A DNA stretch of 64,000 bases from Corbicula japonica (taxonomy: Eukaryota > Mollusca > Bivalvia > Venerida > Cyrenidae), in NCBI GenBank assembly GCA_038501625.1, contig JAZAYU010000052.1:3315955-3379954 (forward strand). The letters are read 5' to 3'. The notes under the pieces are model-generated. The model searched no databases. It saw only the letters and a program-made list of their open reading frames with translations, and was not told the origin of the DNA. A program made the translations under genes and the position numbers. The stretch's first letter is position 1. Each line of letters starts with the position of its first letter. Below, in pieces: positions 24,746 through 37,700 of this stretch.

Positions 24746-25245
24746 NNNNNNNNNNNNNNNNNNNNNNNNNNNNNNNNNNNNNNNNNNNNNNNNNNNNNNN
24801 NNNNNNNNNNNNNNNNNNNNNNNNNNNNNNNNNNNNNNNNNNNNNNNNNNNNNNNNNNNNNNNNNNNNNNNNNNNNNNNNNNNNNNNNNNNNNNNNNNNN
24901 NNNNNNNNNNNNNNNNNNNNNNNNNNNNNNNNNNNNNNNNNNNNNNNNNNNNNNNNNNNNNNNNNNNNNNNNNNNNNNNNNNNNNNNNNNNNNNNNNNNN
25001 NNNNNNNNNNNNNNNNNNNNNNNNNNNNNNNNNNNNNNNNNNNNNNNNNNNNNNNNNNNNNNNNNNNNNNNNNNNNNNNNNNNNNNNNNNNNNNNNNNNN
25101 NNNNNNNNNNNNNNNNNNNNNNNNNNNNNNNNNNNNNNNNNNNNNNNNNNNNNNNNNNNNNNNNNNNNNNNNNNNNNNNNNNNNNNNNNNNNNNNNNNNN
25201 NNNNNNNNNNNNNNNNNNNNNNNNNNNNNNNNNNNNNNNNNNNNN
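24746..25245. other. Assembly gap, 500 N
   Basis: Exactly 500 N, a conventional placeholder length. Left flank is inside repeat module B2, right flank is inside an intronic MITE of the giant muscle gene, so true distance and even adjacency are unknown. Confidence 0.99.
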
Positions 25246-25412
25246 GGCAAATTCTGATCAGGATCTGCACTGGTCACATTTTGGTCAGAAATAACCTAAT
25301 GAATCAAAAAGCGAACAGTGCAGATTCAGATCAGATGGCACAGATGTGCCGGCTGATCGAGATTTAAACTGTTTGCCCATGCAATAAAAATGGAAAGGGT
25401 TAATCAAAGCAG
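25246..25412. repeat. R1 double-hairpin MITE, partial
   Basis: Starts inside the element at the gap edge and runs through GAAATAACCTAATGAATC to GGAAAGGGTTAA. Confidence 0.8.
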
Positions 25413-25659
25413 GAGGTAAAACCAATATTCTCTAAATCATCATTAAGGAGTATGTTCTAGCAAATTTTATCACTAACTACTACACTTGTTTAACACACAA
25501 CCTTTTTCAGAGGGAGTACCTTCAATATTGCAGTATCAATTTTAAGTTGAGAAATTAACATTTCAATTATCAGTTCTGACTATATTGATAACTTCTTATT
25601 GCATTTCCTTTTAATTAACCAAAATTTTCATAACACAACTACAGTGAAACATAACTCAC

Positions 25660-25755
25660 CAGGTAGTGTTGTCAGTGCAGCTGACCGGCTGGGCTCCAAG
25701 AATCCAGTGTCTGCCTGCGGGATCACTCTGAACTGGTAGTCTCTTGGTTTCAAAC
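25660..25755 (-). CDS. Muscle gene exon 23: end of FN3 domain 5
   Basis: 96 nt, phase 1 to 1. GLKPRDYQFRVIPQADTGFL and EPSRSAALTTLP. Donor CTG/GTGAGT at phase 1 shows that more exons follow, but none is recognised before or beyond the gap. Confidence 0.94.
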
Positions 25756-28700
25756 CTGAAATAAAGATAAAAAGTCATCCAAAAAGAACAAAATGTTTCT
25801 GTCAAGTACTAAGTTTTAGAAAGAGCCCAGCAAATCCTATCCAGATCTGGAAGAATTTTGAAAAATCTGTTAACCGTTTACTTCAATAGGATCACACAGG
25901 TTGCTTATCTTCAGAAATAGAGTAATTGATCTAAAGGCAAACAGTTGAGCCTGGTCTGAGATCATTGGTGAGCTTGCTAATCTGAATCTTCAATGATGGA
26001 GTACAGAGTTAACTAAATTTAAAGTAAAAATGACTGTGTCTTTTACTTTATTGCAAGGATTTCATAAAACTTAAGATTTTTAAGATTTTTATTGCTTTAA
26101 AAAACAATGCTGTAATACATACATACCTGTGACCTTGTAGGTAGTGTCCATGACCCTTGTTGCTATTGGTTTCCAGTCACTGAAAGGTGACTCTAACATC
26201 TCAATCTGGTAGTTGATTGGTTTATCAAGGTCATACATAGGTCGTCGCCATGTCAACCTCAAGGAGTCCGAATCCACCTCAGAAATGATGACTGACTCCG
26301 GCAAACCTCTTGTCACTGTAAAAATGACATGAACAAGAGGTGTTTGTCAAACACAAATGCCCCCCCTGACGTGCAAGTGATATCTATTAGCATTGAATTT
26401 AAATTTTTGGAAATTTAGAGACTTTTGTAAGCTTTAGCAATGAAGGGTACCAGTCATGAAAGCAATTTACAAGACGGTGGAACTCCTATATATGAATAAC
26501 CAGGTCATCCAATGAGAGGATTACATTTACCTCGACAAACATAAGCGCGTGTAGATTAACCTAGTCTAACACAAAGGATTTTATTGTAATTGACCTTTGA
26601 CCTACTGACCCCAAAATCAATAGGGGTCTTCTACTGGTCATGACCAACATTCATACCAAATATGAGGACAAAATCAATAGGGGTCTTGTACTGGTCATGA
26701 CCAACCTCCACACCATATATTAGGACTGTATAAAAAAAACGTTGTCTAGTTATTGATCGAACAAGGTTTTTTGTTGTCAAAGCCACCGTGACCTTGACCT
26801 TTGACCTACTGACCCCAAAACCAATAGGGGTCTTCTACTGGTCACGACCAACTTCCACACCAAATATGAGGTCTGTATCACAAAGCGTTGTCTAGTTATT
26901 GATCGGACAACGTTTTTGTATGCAAAGGCCACTGTGACCTTGACCTTTGACCTACTGATCCTAAAATCAATAGGGTTCTTCTATTGGTCATGACCAACCT
27001 CCACACCAAATATGAGGACTGTATCACAAAGCGTTGTCTAGTTATTGATCGGACAAGGTTTTTGTGGTCAAGGCCACTGTGACCTTGACCTTTGACCTAC
27101 TGACCCAAAAATCAATAGGGGTCTTCTACTGGTCATGACCAACCTCCACACCAAATATGAGGACTGTATCACAAAGCGTTGTCTAGTTATTGATCGGACA
27201 AGGTTTTTGTGGTCAAGGCCACTGTGACCTTGACCTTTGACCTACTGACCCCAAAATCAATAGGGGTCTTCTACTGGTCATGACCAACCTCCACACCAAA
27301 TATGAGGACTGTATCACAAAGCGTTGTCTAGTTATTGATCGGACAAGGTTTTTGTGGTCAAGGCCACTGTGACCTTGACCTTTGACCTACTGACCCCAAA
27401 ATCAATAGGGGTCTTCTACTGGTCATGACCAACCTCCACACCAAATATAAGGACTGTATCACAAAGCGTTGTCTAGTTATTGATCGGACAAGATGTGGTC
27501 TACGGACCGACCGACATACCGACCGACATACCGACCGACCGACATGTGCAAAGCAATATACCCCCGCTTCTTCGAAGGGGGGCATAATAATAATTTGAAT
27601 TCAGGTTCTTTTTTATTGATAGGTCAATTTTTAAGAAAATTTTGAGTAGATGTAGTTACAATCAAACCAAATGCCAACCTTGAGAACTTTGAAAGTTGAA
27701 ATTAGTCAACACTTTACTCCATAGATACATCTTTCATTGCATGGGTCAACAGTGTTGAACCAGATCAGCTTTTATATTTAAAAGGTCATTCCTAACCAAG
27801 AATCAAACAATTTAGATCCAGATCAGATAGCACAGATATGCCTGCATATCTGGATCTACACTGGTATCCAAAGTGATAAAAGGCATTTCCATAGAGTAAT
27901 CAGTGAAACTTCTATGCAAAAACAAGAGCTGTCAGAGGAGACAGCATGCTCGACTATTCGAATCATTTGAAACAAAAGCAATTTAAAGATTAAAACAATA
28001 ACAACTATGGCCATACATTCATGTTCAATCAGGAAAAATATTAACAAGTGAATGGTTAGGGAGAAATTCATTTAAAAAAAACAGAAATAATTCCTTAATA
28101 TACCATAACTATTAAACTGAATAGGGGAATAACTATGAAATATTTATGAATTTGTTAGAAAACTTGTTTTGAAATTGCTTCATTCATAAAGAAGTTATAG
28201 CCCGAACAAGTCAATTCAAGTTTAAGTAACTGTGACCTTGACCTTGGACTTACAGGCATGGGTAATATACGCAACAGACCGTCTCGTCATGGTGAACATT
28301 TATGCCAAGTTATTTTGAAAACCCTCCATTGAAAACAAAGTTATAGCCCGGAGAAGAATATTCTATTTTTAGTAACAGTGACCTTTACCTTGGACCTACT
28401 GGCATGGACATGATAAGGGACACACCACCTTGTCATGATGAACATTTGTGTCAAGTTATTTTGAAATCACTCTATTCCTAATGAAGTTACAGCCCTGACA
28501 AGAGAATTCTATTTTTAGTAACAGTGATCTTGACCTACAGGCATGGGCATGGTACGCGATACACCACCCTGTCATGGTGATTATTTGTGTCAAGTTATTT
28601 TGAAATCCCTCCATTTATAATGAAGTTACAGCCAGTACAAGAAAATTCTATTTTTAGTAACAGTGACCTTGACCTTTGACCTTCAGGCTTGGGTATTGTG

Positions 28701-31700
28701 CAGACACACTGCCTTGTCATAGTGAACATTTGTGTAAAGTTATTTTGAAATCCCTCCATTCATAACAAAGTAACAGCCCAGAAAAGAGTATTCTATTTGT
28801 TAGTAACAGTGAACTTGACCTTTGACCTACAGGCATGGGCATGGTATGCAACACACCACCCTGTCATAGTGAACATTTGTATCAAGTTATTTTAAAATCC
28901 TTCCATTTATAACGAAGTTACAGCCGGGACAAGAAAATTCTATTTTTAGTAACAATGACCTTGACCTAGAATCTACAGGCATCGGTATTGTGTGGACACA
29001 CCGCCTTGTCATGGTAAACATTTGTGCCAAGTTATTTTGAAATCCCTCCATTCATAACAAAGTAACAGCTCAGACAAGAAAATTCTATTTTAAGTAACAG
29101 TGACCTTGACCTTTGACCTACAGACTTGGGCATGTATATGACACACCATCTTGATATGGTGAACAACTATACCAAGTTATTTAAAAGTCCAATAAGAAAC
29201 AACAATGTTACAGAGCATACACGATTTTGCAAGAAAAATCTATTTTTAGTAACAGTGACCTTGACCTTGGACCTACAGGCATGGGTATTGTACGCGACAA
29301 ACCGACTTGTCATGGTGAACATTTTTGCCAAGTTATTTTGAAATCCCTCCATTCATAACGAAGTTAACGCCGAAGTGTATATTTTGCTTAACACAAAATG
29401 TAAATGAAAAAGGGGCATAATTTGAAAATATATTGGAAGCAGGGTTATGGGTCTTGTTGGTTATGATGTAGATTTTGATGGTGAAAATATATTTCAAGTT
29501 TCAAAGCAATATCTCAAGTAGTATAAAAGTTATGGGCAAATGCATATTTTGCTTAACACAAAACATAAGAAAAAGGGGCATAACTTGAAATATATTGACA
29601 GCAGAGTTATGGGTCTTGTTGGTAATGATGTAGAATTTGATGGTGAATACATATTCCAAGTATAAAGTTGATATCTCAAGTAGTTTATAAGTTATGGACC
29701 AAAGTGCATATTTTGCTTAACGCAAAATTTAAGTGAAAAAGGGGCATAACTTGAAAAATATTTGTAGCAGTGTTATGGGTGTTGTTGGTAATGATGTAGA
29801 ATTTGATGGTGAATACATATTCCAAGTTTTAAGTTGATATCATAAGTAGTTTTCAAGTTATGGACCAAAGTGCATTTTTTGTTTAACGCAGTTGTTTAAC
29901 GGACGCCGACGGGAACGCCGACGCCGACGCCGACACCGGGGCGAGTAGGATAGCTCCCCTATTCTTCGAATAGTCGAGCTAAAAATAACGTTCTTTTATT
30001 GCATAGTAGTTCATCTGTATAACTCAAACATAGTATTTTGTAGCAAGTCAAACTTGCAACCTCTTAATTACAAGTCAAATGCTCTGCCTATGAAAAGATG
30101 ATCTGAGACAACAGGACACTGATGGAAGCAGTGCAAAATGAATTAACATCAAGAAGAGCAACTTTCAGAAAACACAGTCCTATCACAAAGTTAACTGCAA
30201 GTCAAAGAAGCTTACCTGGTGTCTGTCTGAATGTGACCGGCAGGGCTGGTGAAGGAGGGCTGACTCCATACGATGTCAGAGCTCGAACCCTGAACTGGTA
30301 GTCTCTGTCTGTGTCCAGGTTCATCACCCTGTATCTTGTGGTTGGCACCCCTTAAATAAATACAGAAGAAATCAACAATAAATTATTTGATATGTTGGGA
30401 TTATTTTTAACCCTTTCCTCCATGTCTACACTGTTCGCTTTTTGATTTATTAGGTTATTAGGTTTCTGACCAATATCCGAACAGTGCAGATCCTGATCAG
30501 ATGGCAGAGATTTGCCAGCTGGATCTACACTGGTCAGGCAAGGGTTAAAGAATTCTTTACACAACTTCTTTTTGTCTCTTACTGTACTCGTAAAGGCCAT
30601 ATATCTAAAACCTAAGCTGGGAACTGTCTTTTAAACTCCAGCAATGCAATTAATACATTTCTGTATAACACCTCTACTAACAGTGAATGGAATGGCTCTA
30701 TTTTCTAAAAGGCAAGTCCATTACATAAATTCAGTAGGTATAGGCGTCCAGTCCATCAACAGGAAAAAAACAACAAAGCTCGCTGGATGGGGGAACAGTT
30801 AACGGTTCTCATTGCCCTTTCATTTTATACTTCTTAAGTGAGATCTGAACACCCAGATTTGGTCTTAAGAAATCAGCTGTGTTTATATAAAAGAAAATGT
30901 GAGATGGCTTTCTCTGCATTGTTAACTAACGGTTGAAACTTGTTTATTTACCATATATTGTATATTATAACTGAACTCACCAGTGATCAGTGTTCTCCAT
31001 TCTGGCATGGGTGGTTCCTGGTATTCTATCATATACATGAGTGGTTCATCGTCTGAGTTGTACGGCGGTATGTTAACCCTGTCCCAGGACAGCTGTACAC
31101 TTCTGGTTTCTGGCTCGTAAGACAATACCTCAAGTCTGTCAACAGGTGCCCTGGTTTGGGCTGAAAAAATAAGTACCATATAGCTTCTTTGTCCACAATT
31201 TTAAAATGTGAAAAAATGTTTTTTGTAAACTCTCAAAATCTCCTATAACCACAGCACATCATTAATTTAAGGAAAGGGTACTATATAACACCGAGCTCTT
31301 CAAATCCTCATCAAAACCTGAAAGTGTTTTATAAACAGGTCAAGAAATAAGAATAGAATTGGAAGTTGAAAATAATCTAAATTTATAATAGCTTCAGTAG
31401 ACTGAACCTGTCAGAATTGAAACTAGGTAGTGTCCTCAGAACACTGATGCCCCCACTGCTACAACAACATTTGTAACAAAAGTCCATAACTCTGGTAAAA
31501 ATGGTTAAAGGGAAAAATCTTTTCTTTACAGTCATTAACACATCCTGCTTGATCATCTGTGCAAGTTTGAAAGAAATTTGCCTGATAGTAAATGAGAATT
31601 TTTATGCCACAATATTCGAGGGTTGTACGGATGGACTGACATATGTATGGATGAGTGCAACTATATGCCTTCCACTGTGGGGGGCATAAAAAACAATCAC

Positions 31701-34700
31701 CTCTGTTTTATAAAAGTAGGAAAACCCTTTCCCTTACCAAGTTTTGTATAAAGGGACACAGCCGGGGATGGCTCACTAACCAAACCGGTTGGAGTCTTGG
31801 CACGAACTCTGAACCTGTAGTCATGGCCAGGTCTCAAACCTTCAACAATGTACTCAGTGTTGTCCAAGTCTCGAGCAATAGTTCTCCAGTCCTTGTGAGG
31901 GGGCTCTTCAACCTTAATACAAGATCAAAGAAATAAGGTAATATAACTAACCCTTTAACTCCTGGATACACCATTATCCCAGTGGGGATCACAGTATATC
32001 AACACCAGCCAGCACTTCTGTGCTGTCTGATCTGAATCTACACTTGTGGCTTTTAGATTCATTAGAGATTTGGTTATTTCGGACCAAAAAGTTAAGAGTA
32101 TTGATTCAGACCAGACAGCACAAATTTCCCAGCTGATTTGGATTAAAACTTCTTCCCCATTGCCCATGTTATAAAAGACATGGGTTGGAGGTTATAAAGC
32201 TGAGATTGGAAACCAGTCTCAAATCTCAAGCATCTGATTGGCTGAAATGACGACTGGTCGCCATTTCAGCCAATCAGATGCTTGAGATTTGAGGCTGGTT
32301 GCCATGCTCAGTTTTATAACCTTGGGCACTGTCCATGGAGTAAAGGATTAACATACTAGGATAAATATACACAAAATCATCACAGGACAAAGATGCATTC
32401 AATATACATTATAAAAGGTCATTGAAAACTTTGTTCATTAACTGTAAAAACAAGATGATGCCACAAAACTTAAATTTTAAGTGAAAAAGGGCCATAACTA
32501 TGACACAATACAGTCAACAGTTACGAAACTTGTCATGATAATTGCTATCATTATATCAGACAACTGTGTTAAGTGTCAAAGCTTCACCTCAAATGGTTAC
32601 CGAGAAAAAGTGAACTTAAACCAAAAAACTTAATGAAATGTTGATGTCCTCCTGTTCGCCCGTTGACATACTCCAATCTAATAACAAAAAGTTTTCCAAA
32701 GAAAACCAGGTTAGTGATATGTTACATAGACCGGTGATTCCCTTACCTCTAGCATGTATAAGAGAGGTGTTTCATTCAGTCCAAATGAAGGAATATCCAC
32801 CCTGGTCCAAGACAACTTGGCGCGTGTGTCCTCGTAGTCAATGATCTCTGGCCGTGTGACAGGAACACCTGGGAATGCTGTAAGAAATATCAGTTTATAC
32901 TGTATAAACTTTATTTGATAGTCATAATATAAAACTGACCAAATTGATTTTAAAATGTGTCTATTGAAAGCCAGAAGTGGTAAACAGCCATTTTTTGCTG
33001 ATGACCCCTTCTGGCTCTCAACTGACACAATATATGTTTTGTATACTGGACTTATTATCAAACCAAGGCAATGACTAATAGGCACATAGTTAAGTAATCC
33101 GTAGGTTGTAGGTGCAAACCTCAAACTAGCCCAGGATTTTCTATCACTAAAATCCTTATGAATGGTTCCCATCACAACAATATTAGTTTACTTCAAGGAA
33201 ACAAGAGGTTTTGTACCTATCATAAAAATGCTTGTATGAATTTGTATACATATAAAACAAGTTAAAGAAGGCCAAGATCCACAGTTCTGGATCAGTTTAA
33301 AATATTTTAACTATTTGTTTTTGTAAATAAAACATTATTGAAAACTTAGATCTTCTCATTTTAAGGGATTGCCACACTCCTCCCAACTTTGTTAATCGAT
33401 AAAAACAAAATTATCAAAATCTTAATAATGGCAAAATGCCGTTCAATGAAACTTTGCACAAATGAATGTTACTAATGTATCTTTATTTTGCATACAGTAA
33501 GACACGTTAGAAAAGTAAAGAAAAAAAGCTAGACCTAAAAATTCCTTAAAATTCTATTTACATAAATTCACAAAAATCAAGCGATACAAAACATAATTTT
33601 AAAATCCCACGTGAGCGCAATGATACTGACAAGAAAATGTTGTGTACTTTGTAAAAAAATTCAACTACTAAAAGAGAAATCAGTGATTGTCATCCGTTTA
33701 TGGGACCAGGAAGCGGCCAGAAAATTGAAGGTCAAACACACTTTTACTAATATCTCGAAAAGTTTACATATGTTAGTCACGAGGACACAATAAATTGTTG
33801 TCAGTATCATATTACTAATGTGGGCATTAAAAATGATTTTTTGTGTTGTTTAGTTTTTGTGAATTTATGTAAATAGAAATTTAGGGAATTTTTAGATCTC
33901 GCTATTTGTCTTTACTCTTCTAACGTGTCTTACCATCTGCAAAATAAAGATACATTAATAACATACATTTGTGCAAAGTTTCATTTAAAGGCATTTTGCC
34001 GTTATTGAGATTTTGATAATTTTCTTTTTATCGATGAACAAAGTTGGGAGGAGTGTGGCAATCCCTTAAACTGCATTAAATTTGGATGGTAGATGTTAAA
34101 ACTGGTAATAAACAACATGATGTACCTCTTGCCCTAGGCAGCCACAAAGGTTCTGTTGGCTCACTGATGCCGTAATCATTTTCTGCCCTGACTCGGATCA
34201 TGTAATCTCTGTCAGTTGGAAGCTCAGACAAGTAGTGAGTAGTATCACGCAGGCGGCTTGACAAGGGTATCCAATCTTTACCTGCAAGAAATCATCACTA
34301 ATATGTTAAATCAGAAAAATGATGTTGATAATTACATAATGCACATGTTATGAACTTAACCTTTAATTCATATATACACATTTATTATATACCCATGAAT
34401 GATTTTACCATAGTGTGTTGTTAATCCGCAAAATTGATAGAACTCGTCAGATTAGAAATTCAGTATCGAACAATGTCCTTTTTTTCTGATTCTTTTTATG
34501 CAGCTTCCCGTGTGCCATGCGGTGAGGGAACTACTTTGTGTAATATGTTCGTAATTTTCTGGTAGTCTACGACGCATCCGAACTCAAAATTAGTATTGGA
34601 AAATCCCATCTGTGTCCTATATATTCTATTAATAACAGTGTCAGATTGAAATCAATACGATTAAAAATGTTTACATTTGTTATATAAACGAGAAATCCCT

Positions 34701-37700
34701 TATAAAAAGTAAAACTTAAAAACAAATTCAAAATATTACAAAGGTTAAAAAAATTAAAATTAAATTAAAATATCGAAAATAAAAACACGAATTTGTTTAA
34801 CGCTGCGCTGCATCTGCTGCATTCAATGCATTGTTAACAAAATCATAAACTGATGTTGATAATTACACAATGCACATGTCATGAACTTAACCTTTAATTC
34901 ATATACAGTGAAACCTGCCTTAGCAGCCATCTACAAATAGCAACCACCTGTCTTAAACAGCAAGTTTGAATATGTCCTAAACTAGCATTTTGTTCTCATT
35001 TTAACCTGTCTTTAACAGCCACCTGTATTGAGCAGCCACTTTTTGTAACTCCCTTGGGTGGTTGCTAAAGACAGGTTTGACTGTATACACATTTACCAGA
35101 GAAGATCCAGAGAACATCTTTAAATTTAGGTAATACAGATAGAACAGGGCAGATGCAGATCAGCAGGCACATCTGTTATTTGAGGTCATAGAGTCTGACA
35201 ATGGCATTCAGATTCCACTAAGAGTTCATTAACTAGAAAATATTTTTAGAGGAGACAGATTATTTCAACTTCTTCATTATGCTGCATAATTGTACCTAAC
35301 ATTTGCTTATAACAATGTTATTTATCTTGTATCTTTACATAGAAATTTTGAATTTTTAACCCTTACTCCATTATCAGGGTTTAATGGCATGTGCAAACAA
35401 TGTAGATCTAGATCAGTGGGTACATCTGTGCCATCTGATCATGATCTACACTTTTTGTTTTTTGCTTCTTGGCCCCAATCTTTCAGCAAGTCGCAGCCCC
35501 GGCAGCCAAGATTTTAAAAAAAGGGTTCTTTTACAGTAAAATCGTGCTGTAAGATCGTCGTTAAAACATGAAAATCTTTATCGGCTTAGTAAATACACAG
35601 TCAAGTGTCAACATTAAGGAAATGGTGATGTGTCGCGGTATTGCCTCAGGGTGTTAAACCAACGGTTGAGTATGGAGCTAATCCCAGTCAAATTTATCGA
35701 AATAAGTAGCGCGGAACAATGTCGTATTTCGAAGACCATTCAGCAAAGTTCAAGAAAGCGTTTAAAATTGTATAATATTTTATTTCATAAAATTAACATC
35801 ATTTCCTAATGAATATTTAATAAATAAGGATCTAACACTATTACTGGTGCATCTTTTGTAATCCGATCTTTGTACAATTATTACTTTTGCATATTAAGAT
35901 CTATGTATTACTGAAAGAATAGATGTCTAATTTACAAACCTTAATCTTATTGTTGTTTGCAGTATTTCAGTACTTGAATGTGATGATTTAAACGTTTTAT
36001 ATACACCAAAGACTACATATAATATTGTTTTATAAAATAAGAAACTTATTATAACGACACATCAATGAAAGTATTATGCAGCCAAAATCATCTCTTCCGC
36101 AGCCCCAATGTTCAAATCACTCCTACGCGCCTGGGGTTTTTAAGGATATGTCAAACACAGACAAACACTGTTCTGTCAGGCTGGCTGAAAATTAACAGAT
36201 GTGCCAGCTGATCTGAATCTACACTATTTGCCTGTGGATAACAGTGATATCTCATGGAGTAAAGGGTTCAGATATCTTTTTTTTTCATTTAATTTATCTT
36301 TCATGCATGTAATTTTGTGAACCTTTTTTACAAAGGAAAGAGTTTCAACAGCCAGATATGTTTGTTTTTTCAGGAATAAAATAATTAGTGCACATACCAG
36401 GCAGTTCTTTGGCTTCAAGTCTGTATGATACTGGTGGTGTTCTCTTCGCTTCATAAGATTCTGCTGGTCGCCATGCCAACCTGATTGTCTCCTCTCCAAG
36501 GTCTGTGATGACTGGACGATGAGTTGGCAATCTTGGGGGTGCTAAAAAATTAAAAGTTTTAGTCTATTTTGCTTTTTTTTTTAATTCATACCCAAACAGA
36601 CAACAGTGGAGATTTACAAGAGCTTGTGATTTCTAAATTCTGATTTGTAATAAAAATTCTGAATTTGTTGTGTTTTATTTCGGTTTATTGTCATTCTTCT
36701 GAGTTGTACACCTTATTTTCTGCACATATCCAAATTATAACGCACTTTACCAGCACATATTCAAGTTTTATGCCATATAACTGGCATTCATTCATACCAC
36801 GGATGTTCTATGACGTTTAAATATGAGGACTTTGTTGGCAACACAAGTGCCACAAAGCACTTTCCTGAACACCAAAATTATAAACCAACTACTCCAGAAA
36901 AATGTAGGTTTTGCATCTGAAATGTCATTTAGTGTAGATGTACAAAGTAATGTAGGCCAACATAGATTAACACTTTACTCCAAATAATTGTTTTAACATG
37001 TGCATCCAGTGTAAATCCACATCAGCCAGCACATGCAAGCTGTTTTATCTGGATCGGCATTGGTCACATCTTGCTCAGAAATAACCTTATGAATCAAAAG
37101 TGAACAGTGTAGATCCTGATCAGATGGCAAGGATATGCCGACTGATCTGGAGCTACACTGTTTGCCCATGCCATGAAGGCATATAAATGGTGGAAAGTGT
37201 TTATAAATATGATCCCACCTACCTCTCATCTCCGGAAGATCCATACGCTTGCTGGATTCATCTGTAATAAAGTGTTTTTAATAATCAGAAAATATCATAG
37301 CTTAAATTCTAAGTAAAATTCTTTATTCTTAAGTATTTTGCGATATTTTGAGTAAAATTAATTTTTAAAAGATTTAAATTAATGCATCAAAATTATTGCC
37401 AGTTAGAACCTAAAGAAAAATGAATTATGTGCATTGACAAAAAAATAATCATCATAAAGAAAAAAATAAATGTTGAAACAAATTGAAGGATGGGTATCCT
37501 TTGGTAAAGTCAAACTTCAGGGAAGGTCAAAGCAAGGTATGGTTTTAACAGGTTTCAGTCTGCATGCAAACAACAAAATGCATCATCACAAAAAACTTAG
37601 TAGAAATTAAATTCAGTAACTGAATGTTAAAAAATGGGCAATTTTAATGTAAGGCTACCGTAGGTAAAAATAACTGGCTGAAAATGTTTTAAAGACTGTA

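Noticed and set aside
24655..25367. Long open frames across 24.7-25.3 kb
   Set aside because: They consist of the 500 N placeholder.
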